Origin: Stomoxys calcitrans
Taxonomy: Eukaryota > Arthropoda > Insecta > Diptera > Muscidae
Direction: 5' to 3'
Assembly (NCBI RefSeq): GCF_963082655.1
Contig: NC_081552.1
Coordinates: forward strand, 93,533,582 to 93,597,581
DNA: 64,000 nucleotides
Shown here: piece by piece, positions 55,720-64,000 of the stretch
How positions within the stretch are numbered: position 1 is the stretch's first letter
Layout: every line of letters begins with the position of its first letter
Position numbers and translations under genes: made by a program
The notes under the pieces: model-generated
What the model was told of the DNA's origin: nothing
Databases searched by the model: none
What the model saw: only the letters and a program-made list of their open reading frames with translations

Positions 55720-56669
55720 GTGATTAGACCATTACTTACTTACGCCTCAGTAGTTTGGTGGACTGCTATGGAGAAAAAGTGCAAAGAGGTTTCCGATCGG
55801 ATACCTGAGATGAACCTTGAAGTCGAGTGCGAGGAACTGCTGCCATCGGCACAGTCTTCGATTGACGGAACCTTAGTATTGCCATTTGAAAGGTCATGTT
55901 ACAGGGATGCATCAAAGATAGAGGACAGAGGGGATCTGATGGTCTACATGGAGAGTCCAGGGACTGAGATATGTTTAAGACTGCCTGACCATAATACGGT
56001 CCTGCAAGCGAATGTCCGGGCGATCACGTAATGCGAGTGTGAACATCTGAACGGAGTGTGAACATCTTTTCCGACAGTAAAATTGCCATAGGGGCAATAA
56101 CAACCAGGACGGTAAGGTCACGATCAGAGGAGATTAACGCCTTCTCTGAGGATGGCAAAGTCCGCATCGTTTGGGTGCCGTGTCATAACGGAGTAAGGGG
56201 AACTGAAAGGGCAGACGATTTGGAGGTGAAGGCCAGAGGACTGGCGTCAAAAAACTTGGTTAACGCGAAGCCTTTCGGATCGACGCAAGCCAAGTTAAGG
56301 GAGTGGGCGACGAATGCGAATGCAACATTGTGGAACAGCGAAAATCCTATGGAGGATCCAAATCGTGAGAAGACGAGGCTATTACTGAAAGGAAGCAAGA
56401 AGGAGGTCAGTATAGCTATTGGTATCATAACGGGACACATAGGACTACGAGCTCACTTATGTAAAATCGGTGCTGCAAGTGATAGCACGTGTAGGGCATG
56501 GGGGGAAGATGATGAGACGTTGGAGCCTTTCCTTTGGCATTGCCCGGCTTTCGCGTCTAACAAATACCGGCACTTAGGTGGAGACACAATATCAGACATG
56601 AACCAACTTAGGGGAGTGGTATTGAAAGCGATTAAGGATTTTGTAAGTAGCACGGAATTCCTAACTTAA
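55720..56669 (+). pseudogene. LOA-like RNase H and CCHC tail (copy 2)
   Basis: The frame 55720-56031 begins IRPLLTYASVVWWTAMEKKC and jumps over a 208-bp deletion to EVSDRIPEMN. RNase H motif 1 reads YRDASK (first catalytic D retained, neighbours changed), and the E-bearing ITECVKW block is cut by a nonsense codon TAA at 56029-56031 (GAA in copy 1). The second frame, 56058-56669, has FSDSKIAIGAITTRTVRS, VRIVWVPCHNGVRGTERADD, the tail CRAWGEDDETLEPFLWHCPA (two zinc ligands lost: C to W, H to P) and the native C-terminus STEFLT. Nonfunctional. Confidence 0.8.
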
Positions 56670-56803
56670 AATTTTCCTTTTAGAGGTTACTTTATAGTTT
56701 TTAGAGCGCAAAACAAGCCGATTACTGGCTTAGGTGTATGTCCATATTGGCATGGGGCGGATTAATATTTGCACCCTCTTTTCAACCAAACCTACACCTA
56801 ACC

Positions 56804-56814
56804 TATTTCTTCTT
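56804..56814. repeat. target-site duplication, right
   Basis: TATTTCTTCTT directly after the 3' tail of the LOA-like copy, identical to 55055-55065. Confidence 0.8.
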
Positions 56815-58191
56815 CGAACTTAAATAAAATCGTTCGAAAATCCATTGCAGTTGTAAACTTTTTTCTTTCATTCCCCACTGATTGATGTCAAATGACCATG
56901 GTGGCAAACGTAAGCGTAATATAAACCTGCTCTCATTGATAAAAGTCTGCTGACTACTAATATTTTAACGTATTTCGTATTTCACAGTGAAAGTTTACAT
57001 TTTTACGATAACTTTTGGTAGATAATATATTTTGAAGCAAAAAGTCTTTCTGAGTTCATTCATTAGGACATTCCCAATATTTATGATAAAATTTTAATAA
57101 AAGTGGTATGTTACCAGTGATATTTTTGTAGATTTTTAATAAAGTTATCGTGAAGAACATGGGTATTTCACTGTGAATCAGGAACTTAATTCCCACGTTT
57201 TTGTAGATATGCAATTTGACTCGTCGACTTCATTAAAGATTTTCGTATAAAAGATTTTCCTTGGAGGAAGATCAAAAATTCAAAAAGTAAATTTTTATAT
57301 ATCTTAAATAATTTTCACTGTGCTCAAATCTACGGTCAAAGCCAACAGAACCAACTAATTTCTACTAGAATTCTCGTCCCATAATCACTATGCGCTCCGT
57401 ATTAATTGCCTTAAATACTGTATTGTGTATTATGGAATTCAAAAAAAAAAAAAAAAAAACTAACATTTGAAACAATTATTTTAAAATGTTAAAATGTAAA
57501 TTAATCTGGGCGATCATTTCAGGGTTTTAAAACTGTGTTTCCCAGTCCTTAAATTTTTCATTTCATTACTGATATAATTCAATGAAATTATAATTATATA
57601 TTACTAATTATTCTTTGGAAAAGTTTTTCAGACAAACAAGCAAAATATTTCATTTCAAGACATGTTTTAAATGATATTTTGCAACAGATAAGATTTTAAT
57701 TAAAATAATGAAAATAGAATTAAGAGGGATTTCATATAGAAGTATGTCATAGAACATTTTTTGCTAAATGTTTGTCTTTCGGAAGAATTTTTATAAAAAA
57801 AGTTTTGTGCAAGAACATTTCATGAATACTTTGGCTTAAAGAAACTTTTAATAAGTCTTCGTTTAAAACATTCACAAAAATTTTATCATCTGAAAAAATT
57901 ACATTGCGATCAACCCATTAACGGCGAAAAATACCCAAGAATAGAGCTGCTTTAGAAAAATTCGAGCTCAAGTTAGGTATCGTAATGAAATTCGGATAGG
58001 CGTAAAGTGGACGACTGAAACCAGTTACAACAGTTGGGGGAAAATTGGCTTATCAAAAGTCGGCAATTTTTGTTTCCAAAATTCAAACAAAAAATTTCTC
58101 AAAATTATTAGAAGTGATATTTCTGGAATTCCTTTTAATTTCTTGTGGCATTTGATGGTTTCTATATTAAAAAATTATTTTAGGCAAAAAC
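56815..58191. other. no gene recognised; poly(A) tract
   Basis: Strongly AT-rich with an A-run of about 20 at 57440-57460. No repeat family or coding frame recognised. Confidence 0.4.
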
Positions 58192-58353
58192 CCCACTCCT
58201 ACGGAGTGCCGCATAGCGACACCACTTGGTAGAGAAGTTTTAACATGTCAGGGGATAACACCGTTGAAAATTTTGTTGACGTTCACGTCGGGATTTGAAC
58301 CCAGCCGTTCGGCGTCACAGGCGGACATACCAACCTCTGTGCCACGGTGGCCT
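58192..58353 (-). mobile_element. tRNA-SINE family 1, head and partial body, inverted
   Basis: Reverse complement reads GGCCACCGTGGCACAGAGGT (A-box region), GTATGTCCGCCTGTGACGCC, then the B-box-type GGTTCAAATCC, then GTGAACGTCAACAAAATTTTC and CAACGGTGTTATCCCC. An internal deletion follows before GGTGTCGCTATGCGGCACTCC. The 3' third is missing. Confidence 0.7.
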
Positions 58354-58406
58354 TCGCCATTTTATGCCGAAATCATAAAATGCAGCTTTCCTCGCTAAAT
58401 GGTTAT

Positions 58407-60014
<1,608 letters not shown>

Positions 60015-60215
60015 GAGTTTTCGCTGAAATTTAGTTCTTAAGAAATTTCTTAAAATTTAATCTTTAGAAAAATTTTTTATAAAAATTTTGTCTTTAGAAA
60101 AAATTTAATTAAAATGTTGCCTTTAAAAAATAATTTCGAGGAAGGTCCGGCCCGTGCTGAAGTTTTTTCATTAGAGAATTTTATGCTGAAATTTTGTCTT
60201 TAGAAAAAAGTTAAA
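60015..60215. repeat. degenerate TTGTCTTTAGAAAA minisatellite-like tract
   Basis: AAATTTTGTCTTTAGAAAAA-type blocks recur four or five times with variable spacing (near 60050, 60090, 60120, 60190). Non-coding. Confidence 0.5.
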
Positions 60216-60480
60216 AGCAATCGGTTCAGATGTAGACAAAGCTCCCATATACATATATGAATCGCCCGATTTTCACTTTAAAAGCTTTTGCAAGCGCATT
60301 TATCAACCGATCTTCTCGTAAATGTGTACAACACTTTCTTTTACAACTGCCATAAAACGTGCGGATTTTGGTCAAAATCGTTTGAGATGGATATAGATAT
60401 ACTCGTAGCCCCCATATGATTATTCGTTTCGTTTCGACCAATATTGTATTGATTGCCAAAAAACTATTGGATCTTCCAAA
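60216..60480. repeat. unassigned dispersed-repeat-like segment
   Basis: ATCGGTTCAGATGTAGAC, CTCCCATATACATATATG and ATCAACCGATCTTCTCG have the style of the DINE-like internal units but do not match them directly. Single copy in the window. Confidence 0.35.
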
Positions 60481-60689
60481 AACTTTCAAAATGTGATTGT
60501 TAATGCGGGTGCCTTAGTTTTAATTAGGGGCCAATTTAATTTAATCTCAAATTGTTTTTATTATTTAATTGGATATCTGAATATTGTCCAATTTTGGAAA
60601 TTAAAAAGCTTTTTATTCTCATAAAATACTATGCTTACAAACTCAAAACATAAGCAAATATAATTTTTAGATATTTCAAATTAATCATT
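60481..60689. other. no feature recognised
   Basis: AT-rich spacer. Confidence 0.35.
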
Positions 60690-62249
60690 TTAGACCGTTT
60701 TTATGAATAGCAATCTTCATATTTCAATGGAAAAGAGAGCCGCCCTTTCGAGATCAATAAAGGAGTAAAGCACGGGTGCATCTTATTGCCGACGCTATTT
60801 TTTAATTTTACTAGATTCCGTATTAGAGGCGAGAAATGCTGAGGCACCCTATAGCATTCGTTGGGGCATAAGCGAGTTCCTTGGAGAAATTGACTACGCG
60901 GATGATATATGCCTCTTTGCTTATTGCTTTGGGTACATAAAAGCGAATTTGGAACGCTTTGGCCAAAGTAGGCCTGAAAATAAACATAGCTAAGACCAAA
61001 TTGATGCGAATATGAACAAAAAGTCTGACACAAATGGCCATGTCATTGAAGATTTTGATAACTTTTCCTATTTTGGCAGCAAAATAACAAAGAACGGAGG
61101 ATCAGAAGCAGACATACGTGAACGTATTAACAAGGCTAGAAGGAGATGCAGTGACATCTCACATAATACAAAAGTCAGAATTTGAGATGTGCACGTGAGT
61201 GCACTCGTTCACGCATGCTGACGAGACAAAAATTTTACCCACGCACGGCTCACAAAAAAATAACGACTCACGATAAACTTGCGAATCACGGTTGAAAAAA
61301 TAATAAGCGAATTATAATTTTTTTTGCAAACGTCGGCGAAAGTAAAAAAAGGCGACAAAGTTGTTCTCTGCTTATAGTGAGGAAAGTGACAAAGAATAAT
61401 ATATTAGCAACCCTGAAACCATTATGGCCACCATTTTCCTTTGTTTTATTGGATTAAATGGTTAGTTTTTTTTATTTATTTCCGAAAAAATAAAATTTAA
61501 TATAGGAAACAATAATTGCAGATAAAAAACGTGTTTTGGTATGGAAACAAAAATATTTGATTGCTGTCAGATTTCGCTTGCGAAACAGTAAAAAAATTGT
61601 AGCGACTTTTCCGAAAGCAGAATATAATATCAACCCTAAGTTTTGTTTCTTATGAGACGTGATATCTCGTGGATCATGATTTTCTTGTGAGTCGTGATTC
61701 ACGCTCACGCATAAAGAATTTTAATTAAATTACGCTCACGCACGATTACATGATTAGATGTGGATCTCACTCACGAATCACGTGACTCACACGTGACACG
61801 ACTTAATATGACGACAGTAATGTGAAAACCATTTTTTATATGGCTGCACAACTTGGAGGTTGATACAAGTGACTACCCGCAAAATCCAAGATTTTATAAA
61901 TCGCTGCCTACGACGAATACTTAAAATTTTCTGGCTAAACCGTATATGAAGAATTGGAAATAAGAACAAACACTTCCCACATCGACCGCGCGATTATATA
62001 AGTTATGGTATGTCATAGTATGGGCGCATGTCGCACGCACATACCTGATATAGCGACAAATGTCCTAGACTGGAGGCCGCAAGGACAGCGAAGGAGGGGA
62101 CCCCCGAGATACACATGGATCCGCTGTACAAGACGAGAGTTGGAAACAACCCATATATAGGGGAATCAAGCCAAGGCTTTGGCCAACGATATATATAGCT
62201 GGTGGATGTCCTATGTTCACACTGAACATTGTACATATTTTATTGTAAT
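60690..62249 (+). mobile_element. RTE-like family 2, plus-strand copy, interrupted
   Basis: 5' truncated. Across frames: FNGKESRPF then NKGVKHGCILLPTLFF (RT motif B region, 60727-60810); GISEFLGEIDYADDICLFAY with YADD at 60894-60905; VGLKINIAKTKLMR (60965-61010); DFDNFSYFGSKITKNGGSEA and DIRERINKARRRCSDI (61040-61160). A 625-bp insertion follows (61182-61806). The element then resumes with SNVKTI-, IQDFINRCLRRILKIFW (61885-61935), ATNVLDWRPQGQRRRGRPRY (62055-62110) and a tail ending TATTTTATTGTAAT. Frameshifts throughout. The motif order resembles the widespread RTE-type or related elements with a NWRGITLL-containing RT; the clade is tentative. Confidence 0.7.
61182..61806. mobile_element. 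unidentified TCACG-rich insertion
   Basis: Separates GTCAGAA (61174-61180) from ATGACGACAGTAATGTG (61808 on), which are adjacent in the homologous coding order. Both ends are rich in CACGTG, TCACG and CGTGA words: CACGTG at 61192-61197, 61779-61784 and 61790-61795, plus TTCACGC, ACTCACG, AATCACG, CTCACGC. The ends are roughly inverted (GTGCACGTGAGTG versus the reverse complement of the right end, GTGTCACGTGTGAGTCACGTG). The AT-rich middle has no coding frame of note (a 78-codon minus frame at 61472-61708 has no domain). Possibly a non-autonomous hAT-like element; unproven. Confidence 0.5.
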
Positions 62250-62640
62250 ATATTGAATAAATTTAATTACAATAAAATATGAACAATAGTAAAATGTTCA
62301 GGGTAAACATAGGGCATCAAAAATGTCTCTCCATCTAACTCTATTGTTGGCCAAAGCCTTGGTTTGATTCCACGATATATGGGTTGATTCCAACTCTCCT
62401 TTCGTGCAGCGTATCTATGTGTTACTCGGGCGTCCGCTTCTTCGCTGTCCTTGCGGGACGAAGTTTGGGATATTTTTCGATATCATCGTGCGGTTGGCGT
62501 ACGCTATGACCCAACCAAGTCCATTTTCTCTTCCGAATTTCTACATCGACGGGGGAAGTGTTTGTTTCTTATTTGCAATAAAAACTTGGATTTTGCGGGA
62601 AGTCGCTTGTGTCAAGCTCCAAATTGTACAGCGATATAAT
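61845..62640. repeat. large inverted repeat (tail-to-tail element ends)
   Basis: The left arm (about 61850-62249) and the reverse complement of the right arm (62266-62640) are homologous throughout. The innermost 16 bp are perfect (CATATTTTATTGTAAT at 62234-62249, reverse complement at 62266-62281) around a 16-bp spacer. Outer parts differ by substitutions and small indels. It results from two copies of the same element in opposite orientation, 3' ends facing. Confidence 0.85.
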
Positions 62641-64000
62641 AAAATAGATTTAGGTTAGCTTGAAAAGAGGGTGTAGAAATTCATCCGCCCCATGCCACTA
62701 TGGACATACACCTAGTAATCGGCTTTTTGTGGGCTCTAAAAACTAAAAAGTAACCTCGAAAAAAGTTTGGAATTCCGTGTTACTTACAAAATTCTTGTTT
62801 TCCTTAATTGTAACACTGCCGTTGAAGATTCTGTCTTTTGTATTGTATGAGATGTCACTGAACCTCCAAACTTTATTCAGTCAAGATAGGCGCTTCTAGC
62901 TTCCCTGATACGTTCGCGGATTAGTAATTTTGTTGCCAAGATAAGAAAAGTTGTCAACATATACAACAGAAAGCTTCCCATTACCTCATTTCTTGTGTTT
63001 AGCAATGTTATCCCTCTCCACTTTTTACACTGGGTGAGGTCACCCTTCTTGGCCGTTTGTTTATTTTTAGGCCTACTTTGGCCGCGTTTTCATCTTAGCG
63101 TTTCAATTTGGCTTTTATGTGCTCAAATCAATGCACAAAAAGGCATATATCATCCATGAAGTCGATGTCGCCAAGGAAGTCGTTTATACCCCAACGAATT
63201 TGTCGCTTCTAAGATAGAATCCAGGAGAATTAAAAATAGCGTCGGCTGTAAGATGCACCTCTGCTTCACTCCTTTATCGATCCCTAAAAGACGGCTCCCT
63301 TTTCCATTGAAACGGACTGAAGCTTCAGCATTCCTATACAGCTCCCTAATTAACGTCACGATATTTTCTAGGATGTCTTTTTCAACAGCGTACTCCACAT
63401 AGAGCTTCGCGAAACTGTGTCACCCACGCTCGAAGTGGATGAATAATAGATATAGGTACATATTTATTTCTGCAGACTATTCAATGATTATAAGTTGATG
63501 TGGTCGGCACATGAACGTCCTGCCGGAAACTCGCTTGTTCCTTCCGCAAAATGCTGAAGGCGAAATACGTTGCAGCGGTAGGCTTGCCATTACCTCATTT
63601 CTCGTGGTTAGCAGTGTTATCCCTCTCCAGTTTTTACACTGGGTAATGTCCCCTTCTTTGGAATCGTTGCCATGATTTCCTTCTTCAATTCCAAAGAAAC
63701 AACAATTGTATCCCACTCAGATGAATTTGGTATTTAAATGTGGGGTGTGCTCCATACCGCAACAGTTCGGCAGATACGTTGTTAGGACCGGCTAATTTGC
63801 CATTTTTGTGTGAGACCTCAATTTCTTCGCAGGTTGGTCAGCTAGGCGGAGGCGCGATATTCTATCCTGGCTGCGGTTTTTGTTTCACTTGATTTTGCTC
63901 GTAGCTGAGCGTTACATTTAAATAGATGATTCCGGTGTTTTATTTCCTCTATTGTTTCGATGCTTATCCACGGTTTTTGGGATCGTCGAGCGATGCCTAT
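62266..64000 (-). mobile_element. RTE-like family 2, minus-strand copy, interrupted, runs off the window
   Basis: Minus-strand order from 64000: QKPWISIETIEEIKHRNHLF (linker); LELKKEIMATIPKKGDITQC, KNWRGITLLTTRNEV (RT start, about 63600-63690); a shifted RKEQAGFR-like segment (GRNKRVSGRTF); NIVTLIRELYRNAEASVRFN, GKGSRLLGIDKGVKQRCILQ, PTLFLILLDSILEATN (63398-63200); DFLGDIDFMDDICLF, where YADD is FMDD (63149-63160); VDNFSYLGNKIT (near 62940); then, after an inserted LOA-like 3' end (62651-62818), the C-terminal region RKWTWLGHSVRQPHDDI (62480-62540) and the same 3' tail as the plus copy. Broken by frameshifts. The upstream endonuclease would lie beyond 64000. Confidence 0.7.
62651..62818 (-). 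mobile_element. LOA-like family 1, copy 4: 3' UTR only, nested
   Basis: Reverse complement begins AATTAAGGAAAACAAGAATT, then TTTGTAAGTAACACGGAATTCC, the AGGTTACTTTTTAGTTTTTAG block, GCCGATTACTAGGTG and ATGGGGCGGATG, and ends in the tail CTAACCTA. A 5'-truncated insertion inside the RTE-like family 2 minus copy. No clear target duplication was seen. Confidence 0.75.

Larger units (their letters stand above)
55066..56803 (+). mobile_element. LOA-like family 1, copy 2, 5' truncated with TSD
   Basis: Starts within RT motif A (AVCIDNDGAVNNVRTDTLIQ). It has the full palm, RNase H, CCHC tail and the 3' UTR ending CTACACCTAACC. Flanked by TATTTCTTCTT on both sides, so both insertion boundaries are known. 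Internal changes: about 208 bp corresponding to 3996-4203 of copy 1 are deleted (between the thumb and RNase H), and stops occur near 55222, 55602 and 56031. 5' truncation plus a direct target repeat is the hallmark of target-primed reverse transcription. Confidence 0.85.

Overview
The window looks like repeat-choked, AT-rich genomic DNA from a calyptrate (muscoid) fly; a Stomoxys/Musca-type genome is my best guess. This rests on the style of the repeats: DINE-1/Helentron-like elements with a GTCY microsatellite, tRNA-headed SINEs, degenerate LOA-like, RTE-like and jockey-like non-LTR elements, and Tc1/mariner relics. No ordinary host protein-coding gene can be assigned. Nothing points to a bacterial, viral or plasmid origin: there are no operons, no ribosome-binding sites and no CRISPR array. 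Transposon clade names below come from motif recognition without any database search and are tentative.

Layout. 1-2.8 kb holds repeat ends plus unassigned DNA. 2.8-7.1 kb holds two degenerate LOA-like copies (RT plus RNase H) flanking a fragment of a tandem-unit repeat that I call family B. 7.1-9.5 kb is an inverted RT relic split cleanly by a 1.3-kb DINE-1-like element. 9.8-10.2 kb is a Tc1-like transposase tail. 10.8-12.9 kb is a family B element, leading into a 2-kb near-identical tandem duplication (12.9-17.0 kb). 17-25 kb contains RT fragments, a mariner-like relic, two further family B elements (one invaded by a SINE, one itself sitting inside a DINE-like element) and a related repeat. 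25-27.6 kb is mostly not repeat-like. 27.6-33.9 kb is a nest of a long-TIR element, DINE-1-like elements and an RTE-like copy inside a LOA-like copy with target duplication. 34.6 kb is a mariner relic. 35.8-45.7 kb holds LOA-like, RTE-like and jockey-like copies, including the longest open frame of the window (407 aa endonuclease region, 44141-45364, minus). 47-50.5 kb holds two tRNA-SINE types and a LOA-like copy. 51-53.5 kb is a DINE-1-like tandem dimer. 54.3 kb has a weak two-exon gene candidate. 55.05-56.8 kb is a LOA-like copy with an 11-bp target-site duplication. 58.4-60.0 kb is an 820-bp tandem duplication containing two (TA)n arrays. 60.7-64.0 kb is a tail-to-tail inverted pair of RTE-like elements, each broken by a different insertion.

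How it works together: the sequence is a record of successive transposition. LOA-like and RTE-like elements carry endonuclease and reverse transcriptase for target-primed insertion. SINEs presumably borrowed such machinery. DINE-1-like elements would depend on an autonomous Helentron that is not present here. Every coding element seen is broken by frameshift, stop or deletion, so none looks able to move on its own. I did not find a convincing new functional system. The most useful items are the structural ones: nested insertions, the palindrome, recent tandem duplications and an unidentified TCACG-rich insert.
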